Assembly (NCBI RefSeq): GCF_018618415.1 | Contig: NZ_JACSMA010000002.1 | Span: forward strand, 372,001 to 436,000 | Origin: Exiguobacterium sp. s146 | GTDB taxonomy: Bacteria > Bacillota > Bacilli > Exiguobacteriales > Exiguobacteriaceae | DNA: 64,000 bases | Direction: 5' to 3' | Shown here: in pieces, positions 45,594 through 53,637 of the stretch | Position numbering within the stretch: the stretch's first letter is position 1 | How the letters are laid out: the number at the start of each line of letters is the position of its first letter | The notes under the pieces: model-generated | What the model saw: the letters and a program-made list of their open reading frames with translations, nothing else | Told to the model about the DNA's origin: nothing | Database searches by the model: none | Program-made: the position numbers and the translations under genes

Positions 45594-46367
45594 TTACAAA
45601 ATGTGATACCCGCTGTCGACGTGGATGACTTCTCCTGTCACGCCGCTGCCCATGCTCGACAATAAGAACAGGCCGGTCGAGGCCACTTCTTCTACTGAGA
45701 CGTTGCGGCGCAGTGGCGCTTTTTGCTCGAGTTCAGACAAGATGCTGTTAAAGTCACCGACGCCTTTAGCCGACAACGTCCGAATCGGGCCAGCCGAAAT
45801 CGCATTGACGCGGACGCCGTGCGGTCCGTACTCGTTCGCCAAATACTTGACGCTCGAGTCGAGCGCAGCCTTGGCGACACCCATCAAGTTATAGTTCGGG
45901 ACGACGCGCTCGCCGCCAAGGTATGTCATCGTGATGACCGATGCATCTTCTGCAAAGTACGGTTTAGCTGCTTTGACGACTGCCGTCAAGCTGTATGCCG
46001 AAATATCGAGTGCTTGCGCGAACTGACCGCGTGTCATCTCTGAGAATTCACCGCGGAGCGCTTCTTTGTCTGCGAACGCAATCGAGTGCGCAATCCCTTG
46101 AATCGGGCCTGCTTGCTCGTGAATCGCACGGAACGTCGTGTCGATGGCTTCATCGTTTGTGACGTCACACTCTAACAGTAAGGCTTCTCCGTTCAAGTCG
46201 GCTGCAAGCGACTCGAGTCCTGATTTGAAGCGTTCGCCTGCATACGTGAGCACGAGCTTCGCGCCTGCCGCGTCGAGCGTCTTCGCGATTCCCCAAGCGA
46301 TTGAGCGTTTATTGGCGATTCCCATGACGACATACGTCTTATTCGTTAACGTTGGATAGATTGACAT
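45594..46367 (-). CDS. fabI: Enoyl-ACP reductase (NADH) FabI
   Basis: Short-chain dehydrogenase-type reductase for the last step of each fatty-acid elongation cycle; target of triclosan. 257 residues. Start VVMGIANKRSIAWGIAKTL (near 12) is the FabI NAD motif; the catalytic pair is in VPNYNLMGVAKAALDSSVKY (Tyr near 157, Lys near 164); C-terminus GSGVTGEVIHVDSGYHI. ATG behind GGGGAG. A sigma-A promoter and a FapR-like box lie immediately upstream (separate entries). Monocistronic. Confidence 0.96.
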   Translation of the reverse strand: MSIYPTLTNKTYVVMGIANKRSIAWGIAKTLDAAGAKLVLTYAGERFKSGLESLAADLNGEALLLECDVTNDEAIDTTFRAIHEQAGPIQGIAHSIAFADKEALRGEFSEMTRGQFAQALDISAYSLTAVVKAAKPYFAEDASVITMTYLGGERVVPNYNLMGVAKAALDSSVKYLANEYGPHGVRVNAISAGPIRTLSAKGVGDFNSILSELEQKAPLRRNVSVEEVASTGLFLLSSMGSGVTGEVIHVDSGYHIL

Positions 46368-46383
46368 CGTAAACTCCCCTTTT

Positions 46384-46400
46384 TTAGTACCTGGTGATAA
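46384..46400 (-). promoter_or_regulatory. FapR-like operator upstream of fabI
   Basis: Minus strand TTATCACCAGGTACTAA; the plus-strand form TTAGTACCTGGTGATAA matches the FapR consensus TTAGTACCTGGTACTAA as I recall it at 14 of 17 positions. It begins about 5 nt after the predicted start site, directly before the ribosome site, where FapR represses. Confidence 0.75.
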
Positions 46401-46411
46401 TATCTGTTATC

Positions 46412-46440
46412 AGATTACAGAATGGTGTCTGTTTTGTCAA
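46412..46440 (-). promoter_or_regulatory. fabI promoter
   Basis: Minus strand TTGACA-17 nt-TAATCT; near-consensus sigma-A promoter about 45 nt before the fabI start. Confidence 0.85.
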
Positions 46441-46455
46441 CTAGCGCGTAACGTA

Positions 46456-46483
46456 TTGCGATTTTTTTAACTTACGGTAAGAT
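46456..46483 (+). promoter_or_regulatory. rodA promoter
   Basis: TTGCGA-16 nt-TAAGAT, about 35 nt before the rodA ATG. Confidence 0.5.
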
Positions 46484-46517
46484 AAAATACGTAGAGAAAG
46501 GGTGAGACGACTTCATC

Positions 46518-47684
46518 ATGAACCGCATTCAATCTTATTTTAAAAGTTTAGACACAACACTTTTGACAATCGTCTTCTTCTTGATGGTCATCAGTTTGGG
46601 TGCCATCTATACGGCCCAACCGATGTTGCCTACGCGATTGCAACATATTAACTTCGCCTTTGATCAAGGGATCCGTTATATCATCGGGTTCTTTGCCATG
46701 TTCGCCATCATGACCATCGAGTACGAACAGTTGCGAAAAATTCACTGGTATTTGTATGGCTTCGGGTTGTTGCTGCTAGCCGGTTTGATTCCGCTCCGGG
46801 ATACGACGCTCGTTCCGAACATCAACGGGGCGTACGGATGGTATAACGTACCGGGCTTCAGTTTCCAGCCAGCCGAATTTATGAAGTTGTTCTTGCTCAT
46901 TTCCATGGCGACAATCGTCTATGACCATAATAAACGCTACGGCTCGTCCCAACAGGACACGTGGCTGTTGATGAAATTGGTGTTCCTCGCCATCCCACCT
47001 CTCGCGCTGATTGTCACACAACCAGACTTGGGGACAGGGCTCGTGTTGATCACGATGCTCGGAGCGATCATCATCGTGTCAGGGATCGGGTGGAAGTGGT
47101 TGCTCGGATTGTTCAGCGCCGCAGCCTTGACGATCGGTGGGTTCATGTATTTGTTCTTCTCGCATTTCGAGTTGTTGCAAAGTTTCGTGCCGGGCCACGC
47201 CTTGAATCGATTCCAAGCTTGGATTTATCCGTATGAGTATTCCGATGACCTGGCGTTCCAGTTAATCAAATCGCTCCAAGCGATCGGATCTGGCCAAATG
47301 TTCGGGGCCGGTTATGGACAAGGGCTCGTCTATCTACCTGAGTCGCAAACCGACTTTATCTTCGCCGTCATCGCTGAACATTACGGTTTCATCGGGGCAG
47401 CAATCGTCATCATCGTCTTCTTCTTGTTCTTGTACCGGATGATTCATATCGCCCTTGAGGCGAGCAGTCCGTTCGGAAGCTACATCGTCACGGCCGTGAT
47501 TGCCATGTTCACGTTCCAGATTTTCCAAAACATCGGGATGACGATCGGCGTCCTCCCAATCACCGGTCTGACATTGCCGTTCATCAGTTACGGCGGTACC
47601 GGGATTATCATGAACATGATCGCCATCGGGCTCGTCATGAACGTCGCCTCTAAATCAAAAACGTATATGTTCGACGACGACTAA
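46518..47684 (+). CDS. rodA: Peptidoglycan polymerase RodA-like SEDS protein
   Basis: 388-residue SEDS glycosyltransferase with about ten membrane segments, for side-wall synthesis with MreB. GFSFQPAEFMKLFLL (near 112) and VYLPESQTDFIFAVIAEHYG (near 270) hold the lipid II path; the C-terminal FISYGGTGIIMNM segment is conserved. The catalytic aspartate region NVPGFSFQPAEFMK / TQPDLGTGLV (near 165) is intact. It differs from FtsW at 4.6 kb in the loop sequences; assignment to elongation rather than sporulation (SpoVE) is from similarity. Followed by a terminator. Confidence 0.88.
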   Translation: MNRIQSYFKSLDTTLLTIVFFLMVISLGAIYTAQPMLPTRLQHINFAFDQGIRYIIGFFAMFAIMTIEYEQLRKIHWYLYGFGLLLLAGLIPLRDTTLVPNINGAYGWYNVPGFSFQPAEFMKLFLLISMATIVYDHNKRYGSSQQDTWLLMKLVFLAIPPLALIVTQPDLGTGLVLITMLGAIIIVSGIGWKWLLGLFSAAALTIGGFMYLFFSHFELLQSFVPGHALNRFQAWIYPYEYSDDLAFQLIKSLQAIGSGQMFGAGYGQGLVYLPESQTDFIFAVIAEHYGFIGAAIVIIVFFLFLYRMIHIALEASSPFGSYIVTAVIAMFTFQIFQNIGMTIGVLPITGLTLPFISYGGTGIIMNMIAIGLVMNVASKSKTYMFDDD

Positions 47685-47686
47685 AC

Positions 47687-47724
47687 AATAGTCCCGCACT
47701 CATCCGAGCGCGGGACTATTGTTG
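47687..47724. terminator. Bidirectional terminator
   Basis: CAATAGTCCCGC...GCGGGACTATTG stem of 12 bp between rodA and the convergent pseudouridine synthase gene. Confidence 0.88.
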
Positions 47725-48591
47725 TTACGGCATCAATTGGAAATCAGCCGGTGTAGCGGCTTGGATGATCAGTTGTTCGCCCGTCAGAGGATGATTAAAC
47801 GCCGCCGAGGCGCTATGGAGCGCGTGACGGTCGAGCACGGTGTTGCCACCGTACATCGTATCCCCGAGTAACGGATGCCCGATATGGCGCAGATGAACCC
47901 GGATTTGATGCGTCCGGCCGGTCTCAAGGGAAATTGAAAGGGCCGTATACGCACCGTGCGGCTTCGCTTCGAGGATGTGTGTGACGGCGTGCTGTCCGTC
48001 CGCTGTCACGATTCGCTCCATGATCGAATCGGGCGCGCGGCCGATTGGAGCATCAATCGTCTGCGGTTCGAGCGGCCCTTCGACTAACGCGAGATACGTC
48101 CGCGACAAGCCGCCGCTCTGTTGCAACTCGCTGAAGCGATGATGCACGTACGCATATTTCGCGAACAGGACGACCCCGCTCGTGTCACGGTCGAGCCGGT
48201 TGATGACGTGAATCGCCGACTGCAATCCAATCTGTTTATAATAGCCGAGCACGGCGTTGGCGAGCGTGTCGTCGGGGTGAAGACGGGACGGAATCGTGGC
48301 GATGCCCGCCGGTTTGTCGACGGCGAGCAGATAATCGTCCTCAAATAGAATCGTCAGCGGCCGCTTGGAACGGACCATCGTCTCCGCGGGCTGTTCGACC
48401 GGGAAATGGACCGTCACCGCCTCCCCTGCTCGGATGTCATAACGGACGGTGCGCGGCTCGCCATCGACGAGGATGAGGCCGCCTTGTTTGATTTGGGTCA
48501 ACATCTTTCGCGAGATGCCGCAGTCTGTCATTAAAAAGTCGCGCAACGGGACGGTTGTCTCCGCGACGCGACGCAATGTGAATCCGTACAT
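47725..48591 (-). CDS. RluD-family rRNA pseudouridine synthase (YjbO)
   Basis: 288 residues: N-terminal S4-like RNA-binding part (LTQIKQGGLILVDGEPRTVR) and the RluA/RluD catalytic domain with HVINRLDRDTSGVVLFAK (near 130; catalytic Asp in RLDRDTSG). Exact target uridine unknown. Start ATG 48591, stop-to-start gap of 3 nt after ppnK, same order as B. subtilis yjbO-nadF. Co-transcribed with ppnK and relQ. Confidence 0.9.
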   Translation of the reverse strand: MYGFTLRRVAETTVPLRDFLMTDCGISRKMLTQIKQGGLILVDGEPRTVRYDIRAGEAVTVHFPVEQPAETMVRSKRPLTILFEDDYLLAVDKPAGIATIPSRLHPDDTLANAVLGYYKQIGLQSAIHVINRLDRDTSGVVLFAKYAYVHHRFSELQQSGGLSRTYLALVEGPLEPQTIDAPIGRAPDSIMERIVTADGQHAVTHILEAKPHGAYTALSISLETGRTHQIRVHLRHIGHPLLGDTMYGGNTVLDRHALHSASAAFNHPLTGEQLIIQAATPADFQLMP

Positions 48592-48594
48592 CGG

Positions 48595-49392
48595 TTACTT
48601 CCCTTCTTCAATGAACGATTCGCGGACCCGTCGCCAAAACGGGAACGGCCGGAATCGGGCAAACGTCACTTTTTCTTTCGCGACCGCACAGCGGATCGAG
48701 CGGACGTTCGACCATGACAACGCTTCTTGATGATCGAATGCAAGTTCAAACTCGGTTTTCGTGTGCGGTGCAATCTTCACTTGATGATGTTTCGGCAATA
48801 AGAGCGGTGACCCGATCGTGCGGTATACCAAGTTATTGATGGACGCCATCTCTGTCACTTGAATCGCCTCGATCGACGGATGGACGATGGCGCCGCCGAG
48901 CGCCTTGTTATAGGCCGTCGAACCGGACGGCGTCGAGATGCACAAGCCGTCGCCTCGGAACGTCTCGAAGTAGTCGTCCCGAATCGACAAATCGCAGACG
49001 AGCGTGCGCTTATAGTTTTTAATCGTGCATTCGTTCATGGCGAGCTGCCGATCGGTCTTCCCGTCCTCATAATCGATGAGCACCTCGACGAGCGGGTACG
49101 ACACCGGTTCGAACGACTCGCTCGTGATCATTTCCGTCAATTCATCGAGTTCGTCCGGTTGCCAGTCGGCGTAAAAGCCGAGATGGCCCGTATGGATTCC
49201 GACGAGCAACGTCTGATCGAGCCGATCGATATACTCGTGGAACGCCTGCAGCATCGTCCCGTCACCTCCGACCGAGACGACGATGCGTGGCTCTTTCGAG
49301 ACCGAATGCCCCGCTTCGGTCAATTTGTTCGTCAACTCTTGCGCGATGTCAGCCGACCGCGCGTCTCCCCGTGCTACAATCGCAAACTGCAT
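48595..49392 (-). CDS. ppnK: NAD kinase
   Basis: ATP-dependent phosphorylation of NAD to NADP, 265 residues. GGDGTMLQAFH (near 44), the second motif NECTIKN-like (MNECTIKNYKRTLV near 120) and GSTAYNKALGGAIVHP (near 156) are the family signatures. In B. subtilis it is nadF/yjbN. The SD is CTAGGGGCAACGG before ATG; this CCCC-complementary run is also a possible target of the C-rich small RNA at 51.7 kb. Confidence 0.94.
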   Translation of the reverse strand: MQFAIVARGDARSADIAQELTNKLTEAGHSVSKEPRIVVSVGGDGTMLQAFHEYIDRLDQTLLVGIHTGHLGFYADWQPDELDELTEMITSESFEPVSYPLVEVLIDYEDGKTDRQLAMNECTIKNYKRTLVCDLSIRDDYFETFRGDGLCISTPSGSTAYNKALGGAIVHPSIEAIQVTEMASINNLVYRTIGSPLLLPKHHQVKIAPHTKTEFELAFDHQEALSWSNVRSIRCAVAKEKVTFARFRPFPFWRRVRESFIEEGK

Positions 49393-49403
49393 GCCGTTGC
49401 CCC

Positions 49404-50048
49404 CTAGTCTTGGTCCGCCTGGACGTTCATTTCTTTATCCCGGAACACTTGCTGTGCATCTTGAATCTCGACACGGAGTTGGCTCATCTCGGCGTCGAGC
49501 AAGAAAGCCGCTTCGGCCGCTCGCCGCAGCCGCTCCTGAACCTCGAGCGGCATATCCCCGTCGTATTTATAATTGAGTGAATGCTCAATCGTCGCCCAGA
49601 AGTTCATCGCCAGTGTCCGGACTTGCACCTCGACGAGTGTCGGGAACTCGCCATGAATCGTTTGGACAGGGTACTCGAGAATCAAATGGTACGAGCGATA
49701 GCCCGATTCTTTTTGATGCGTGATATAGTTGCGTTCTTCGACGATTTTAAAATCGGTCCGATGGTGGAGTAGTTCGAGGACGTGGACGATATCGTCCACG
49801 AATTGGCACATGATGCGGAGCCCGGCGATATCTTGCATCTCCGTCGACAATTTGTCAAAAGGAATTTGCTTTCGTTTCGCCTTCTCGAGGATGCTGCCGA
49901 CCGGTTTCACCCTTCCGGTGACAAACTCGATGGGAGAATGATCATTTTGAGATTTATATTGCTTTCGAATCGCCTTGAATTTCACTTTCAACTCATCGAC
50001 CGCGATTTGATACGGTACTAAATATTGATCCCAATCCATTGTTTGCAT
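49404..50048 (-). CDS. relQ: Small alarmone synthetase RelQ/SasB (YjbM)
   Basis: 214-residue (p)ppGpp synthetase without hydrolase domain, allosterically activated as a tetramer in family members. Motifs: GRVKPVGSILEKAKRK (near 45), MQDIAGLRIMCQFVDDI, YITHQKESGYRSYHLILEYP (near 115) with the GTP-site Tyr, and ATIEHSLNYKYDG. Function: alarmone production under envelope or starvation stress. First gene of the relQ-ppnK-yjbO operon. An in-frame ATG at 50039 is an alternative start. Confidence 0.92.
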   Translation of the reverse strand: MQTMDWDQYLVPYQIAVDELKVKFKAIRKQYKSQNDHSPIEFVTGRVKPVGSILEKAKRKQIPFDKLSTEMQDIAGLRIMCQFVDDIVHVLELLHHRTDFKIVEERNYITHQKESGYRSYHLILEYPVQTIHGEFPTLVEVQVRTLAMNFWATIEHSLNYKYDGDMPLEVQERLRRAAEAAFLLDAEMSQLRVEIQDAQQVFRDKEMNVQADQD

Positions 50049-50155
50049 ATGCTGTCACCACTTTCGTTCGTATCGGAAAGCCCTGCTTTTTCCGTATGTA
50101 TCCGATTGTATGGTATCATAAACCAACAATTGTTCATAGAATGGAGCGATGATTT

Positions 50156-50737
50156 ATGACCCAAGAAGTGGAAATTGAATTTAAATCGATGTTGACGAAA
50201 GACGAGTACGAGACGTTGCTCGCCGCCTACGACTTGACCGACAAAGTGAAATGGCAGGCCAACGACTATTTTGACACGCCGACGTTCGAACTGAAGAACC
50301 ACGGTGCCGCCCTTCGCATCCGCGAGAAAAAGAACGGCCAAGTACTGACACTCAAGCAACCGCACGAGGTCGGCTTGCTCGAGACGCACGCCACCATCAA
50401 CGAGGAAGAAGCCGAGAATTTATTTAAATACGGCATTATCCATGATGAGCAAATGACGGCTGCGCTGGCTCCCTTCGACTTATCTGGACCGCTCGAACAC
50501 CTGGGCCGTCTCGAGACGAAACGGGCCGAACGAGAGACGCCGGACGGTCTGCTCGTCCTTGACGAAAGTCATTATTTGGAGATTGAAGACTATGAAATAG
50601 AATTTGAAGTGGCCGACGAAGCCGCAGGCAAAATCGCCTTTGAACAGCTCCTCCGCGAGCACGGCATCCCGCTCCGTCCCGCTAAAAATAAAATCGTTCG
50701 ATTCATGGAAGAAAAGGTGCGTCGAAACCAAGGTTGA
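50156..50737 (+). CDS. yjbK: CYTH-domain protein YjbK
   Basis: 193-residue tunnel-fold protein of the CYTH (CyaB/thiamine-triphosphatase) superfamily; the N-terminal EIEFK motif and alternating acidic/basic strands (RIREKKNGQVLTLKQP; ETKRAERETPDGLL) coordinate a triphosphate substrate. Substrate unknown (inorganic triphosphate is a candidate). ATG after GGAGCG. Divergent from relQ, as in B. subtilis. Confidence 0.88.
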   Translation: MTQEVEIEFKSMLTKDEYETLLAAYDLTDKVKWQANDYFDTPTFELKNHGAALRIREKKNGQVLTLKQPHEVGLLETHATINEEEAENLFKYGIIHDEQMTAALAPFDLSGPLEHLGRLETKRAERETPDGLLVLDESHYLEIEDYEIEFEVADEAAGKIAFEQLLREHGIPLRPAKNKIVRFMEEKVRRNQG

Positions 50738-50822
50738 GCAGATACGTTGCCAACCTTTTTTTTTCGTTGCTACAATGAGCATACGATATATTTGATTTTT
50801 GTTTACGAGAGGAGGCGACACA

Positions 50823-51596
50823 ATGGAACTAGAACAATGTAATGAGTCATCCTGTTCACTGGAAGAATCTCCTATCCAAGTAACCTATAAACCATTAGAG
50901 TTATTCTATTTCATGGATATTTCTGACCCAGATGGACTTCACGTGATGACGCTCATTAAAAAGCTCGAACTTGAATACGGTCACTTGATTCGTTTCCGTA
51001 TGGTTTCGACGGTTCCTAGTTGTGTTGGCGGATGTCAAGAAGAGGTTCGCCTTCTCACGATGATTAAGGCTATGGAATTACAAGGGAAACGTCATGCGAT
51101 GCGTTTCTTACGCCATCTGCATATCAACGATATCTTTTTGAAGGATGGCGCTAGCGACAGCGACTTGTGGGAAATTGCCCGCTCGTTCGTCGATTACGGG
51201 CTCGACATCGATGAGTTGGCGGCCGATATCCAATCCAATCAACTGCTCAGCGCGCTCGCTGTTGACCATGAGATTTTGAAAGATTGGGAAATCGAGTCAC
51301 TTCCGGCTTTGACGTTCGTCACGCGTGACGAAGCGCTCAAAATCGAAGGATTGTACCCGTACGACGTCTATCAGGCCGTCATGGCCGAACTGCTCGGATA
51401 CGTCCCATCCCGGGAGTCCGAGTGGGACGTCGAGAAAGTATTGGCGCGTTACGATGCCTCGACCATCACCGAGCTCGCGTTCATCTTGGAGCTCGAGAAG
51501 CCTGTCATCGAGAGAGAACTGAAAAAACTGTCACTCCAGCAACGATGCCGGCCTGTCCCAGGTTGCAGCGGACAAGCTTGGGCGACGAATAAATAA
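50823..51596 (+). CDS. spxH: ClpXP adaptor SpxH (YjbH)
   Basis: 257 residues, DsbA-like thioredoxin-fold adaptor that delivers Spx to ClpXP. The phrase LELFYFMDISDPDGLHVMTL (near 30) and CVGGCQEEVRLLTM follow. N-terminal cysteines (CNESSCS) replace the His-rich stretch of B. subtilis YjbH; their role in zinc or redox sensing is inferred. ATG at 50823 follows GAGGAGG. Spx is encoded at 59.2 kb. The small RNA between spxH and pepF follows. Confidence 0.88.
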   Translation: MELEQCNESSCSLEESPIQVTYKPLELFYFMDISDPDGLHVMTLIKKLELEYGHLIRFRMVSTVPSCVGGCQEEVRLLTMIKAMELQGKRHAMRFLRHLHINDIFLKDGASDSDLWEIARSFVDYGLDIDELAADIQSNQLLSALAVDHEILKDWEIESLPALTFVTRDEALKIEGLYPYDVYQAVMAELLGYVPSRESEWDVEKVLARYDASTITELAFILELEKPVIERELKKLSLQQRCRPVPGCSGQAWATNK

Positions 51597-51599
51597 CAC

Positions 51600-51740
51600 A
51601 ATAAAACCCACGGCCGGGGAGCCGTGGGTTTTTTGCGATGTTGTCCGCGGGGACGGAAAACATCACGACCCGAGTCTCTATACAGATCACAGGTTGGGAG
51701 AAAGTTTACGGTCAATAAAGGGGTTTGTGATTGATTTCAC
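51600..51740 (-). ncRNA. roxS: RsaE/RoxS-type small regulatory RNA
   Basis: About 141 nt read leftward. Promoter TTGTCA-17-TATATT; start near 51740. The 5' part GAAATCAATCACAAA, CCCCTTTATTGACC and TTTCTCCCAACC resemble RsaE/RoxS of S. aureus and B. subtilis as I remember them. Four C-rich motifs: CCCC at 51720, UCUCCC at 51696-51701, CCCC in a hairpin loop at 51649, CCCC in the terminator loop at 51616. The 51638-51665 hairpin (GATGTT..TCCG-TCCCCG-CGGA..AACATC) and terminator stem CCCACGG/CCGTGGG follow. The rsaE gene lies between yjbH and pepF homologues in Staphylococcus, the same place. In those species it represses TCA-cycle and redox mRNAs. Confidence 0.78.
51604..51636. terminator. Terminator shared by spxH (+) and roxS (-)
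   Basis: AAAACCCACGG-CCGGGGAG-CCGTGGGTTTTTT; 11-bp perfect stem usable in both directions. Confidence 0.92.
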
Positions 51741-51742
51741 AC
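51725..51742 (-). promoter_or_regulatory. Rex-like operator at the roxS start site
   Basis: TTGTGATTGATTTCACAC (plus strand) matches TTGTGAAWWWWTTCACAA at 15 of 18 positions. It begins at about +1 of the predicted RNA, so repressor binding would block it. Confidence 0.6.
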
Positions 51743-51746
51743 TTAT

Positions 51747-51775
51747 AATATACCGAGACGGGCGCACCGTGACAA
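51747..51775 (-). promoter_or_regulatory. roxS promoter
   Basis: Minus strand TTGTCA at 51775-51770, 17-nt spacer, TATATT at 51752-51747. Confidence 0.7.
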
Positions 51776-51817
51776 GCACTTTGTTCATATTGTCACATAA
51801 TGTTCACGCCCACATTC

Positions 51818-53620
51818 TCATTGGAACAATAACGTCTCCATCTCGTCGAGGACGGCCTCGAACTGATCGAGTGCTGCGAGCACCGGGGCTTTCGTCGTCA
51901 TGTCGACGCCAGCCGCCTTCAACACCTCGATCGGATAGTCGCTCGAGCCGGCCTTCAAGAACTTGTCGATGTAACGACGGACAGCCGGTTCGCCTTCCTC
52001 CATGATTTGCTGCGACAACGCGGCCGACGCCGAGATACCTGTCGCATACTGGTAGACGTAGTAGTTGTAATAGAAGTGCGGGATGCGGGCCCACTCGAAC
52101 GCGATCTCACCGTCGATGACGAGCTCGTCTCCGAAATAACGCTTGTTGAGCTCGAGATACGTCTCATTCAAGTACTCAGGTGTGAGTGAGACGCCTTCTT
52201 GGGCGGCCTTATGAATCATGTGCTCGAACTCGGCGAACATCGTCTGACGGAACAGCGTGCCCCGGAACGTTTCGAGTTGATTGTTCAACAGATAGAGTCG
52301 CTCCTGGCGGTCCGTGCGCGTCTTCAACAAGTAATCGTTCAAGAGAGCCTCGTTCGTCGTCGAAGCCACTTCGGCCACGAAAATCGAGTAGTCCCCGTAC
52401 GGATACGGCTGAGTTGCCCGCGTATAATGGCTATGGACCGAATGACCGAACTCATGGGCGAGCGTGAACAAGTTGTTAACGTTGTCCTGCCAGTTCATCA
52501 AGATGAACGGTTGCGTGTCGTATGCGCCTGATGAATAGGCGCCGCTCCGTTTTCCGCGTGTCTCACGAACGTCGACCCAGCGTGAAGCGAGTCCGTCTTT
52601 GACGATTTGGACGTACTCATCCCCGAGCGGTGCGAGCCCTTCGACCATCAAGTCTTTCGCTTCGTCATACGGGATTTTCATATCCACGTCTTTAACGAGC
52701 GGTGTATACAAGTCATACATATGCAACTCGTCCACACCAAGCGCACGTTTCCGGAGCGCGACGTAACGGTGCAACAAATCGAGACGTTCGTTCACCGCCT
52801 CGACGAGTCCGTCGTATACAGACTCCGGGATGGCGTTGTGATGAAGCGCCGCTTGACGGGCACTCTCGAACTTACGGACCCTCGCATAGAAGTTGTCTTT
52901 CTTCACGCTACCCGACAACGTCGAAGCGAACGTGTTCAAGTATTGCTCGTACGTCCCATACATCGCCTTGAACGCGCCTTCGCGGACGCTGCGGTCACTC
53001 GATTCGAGGAACGTGATATAGCGACCATGCGTCAATTCGACGTCCTCGCCTTTTTCGTTCTTCACTTTCGGGAACTTCAAGTCGGCGTTGTTGAGCATGC
53101 CGAACGTCGAGCTCGACTGCCCGAGCACGTCACCGGCTTGGGCGAGAATCGCCTCTTCCGCTTCCGTCAACACGTGCGGACGTTCTTGCGCCAACTCGTC
53201 GAACGCGTGGCGATAGACGTTGAGTGACTCGTGCTCACTCATGAACGCCTCGATTTGGCTTTCGTCGATGGCGAGAAGCTCCGGCGTCATGAACGCGAGC
53301 TGAGCCGAAATTTGCGCGGCGAGTGAACCAGCACGGTCGTTCAATGCCTGATAATGGCTGTTCGACGTATCCTCGTCGTAGCGCATATGGGCGTATGTAT
53401 ACAGCTTATGCAATTGACGTGAAATGTCGTCACGCAGTTGAAGGCCGGCGAATAATGACGCAGCCGATTCTCCGAGTTTTCCTTTGAACTCGACCAAGGC
53501 CGGTACGCTTGCTTTTAACGCCTCAAAATCTTGTTCCCAAGCTTGATCGTCTGCATAAATCGTCTCTAAGTTCCACGTCTCCTCGACGGGGACTTGTTGT
53601 CGTGTAAGTACTTCTGACAT
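51818..53620 (-). CDS. pepF: Oligoendopeptidase F (PepF, M3B)
   Basis: 600-residue cytosolic zinc endopeptidase cleaving oligopeptides of 7-17 residues. Zinc motif HEFGHSVHS (near 384) is intact; M3-type segments FATL(S)..TNEALLNDYLLKTRTDRQER and the C-terminal YYVYQYATGISASAALSQQI are typical. In B. subtilis it lies between coiA and spxH, the same order as here. ATG after GGAAGTGG. It may consume OPP-imported peptides (opp genes at 61-64 kb). Confidence 0.95.
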   Translation of the reverse strand: MSEVLTRQQVPVEETWNLETIYADDQAWEQDFEALKASVPALVEFKGKLGESAASLFAGLQLRDDISRQLHKLYTYAHMRYDEDTSNSHYQALNDRAGSLAAQISAQLAFMTPELLAIDESQIEAFMSEHESLNVYRHAFDELAQERPHVLTEAEEAILAQAGDVLGQSSSTFGMLNNADLKFPKVKNEKGEDVELTHGRYITFLESSDRSVREGAFKAMYGTYEQYLNTFASTLSGSVKKDNFYARVRKFESARQAALHHNAIPESVYDGLVEAVNERLDLLHRYVALRKRALGVDELHMYDLYTPLVKDVDMKIPYDEAKDLMVEGLAPLGDEYVQIVKDGLASRWVDVRETRGKRSGAYSSGAYDTQPFILMNWQDNVNNLFTLAHEFGHSVHSHYTRATQPYPYGDYSIFVAEVASTTNEALLNDYLLKTRTDRQERLYLLNNQLETFRGTLFRQTMFAEFEHMIHKAAQEGVSLTPEYLNETYLELNKRYFGDELVIDGEIAFEWARIPHFYYNYYVYQYATGISASAALSQQIMEEGEPAVRRYIDKFLKAGSSDYPIEVLKAAGVDMTTKAPVLAALDQFEAVLDEMETLLFQ

Positions 53621-53637
53621 ATGTCCACTTCCTTTTC

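Noticed and set aside
51505-51690. A 61-codon leftward ORF over the spxH 3' end and roxS.
   Set aside because: It crosses the terminator stem, overlaps spxH in antisense and lacks a ribosome site; the stretch is better explained as an sRNA.
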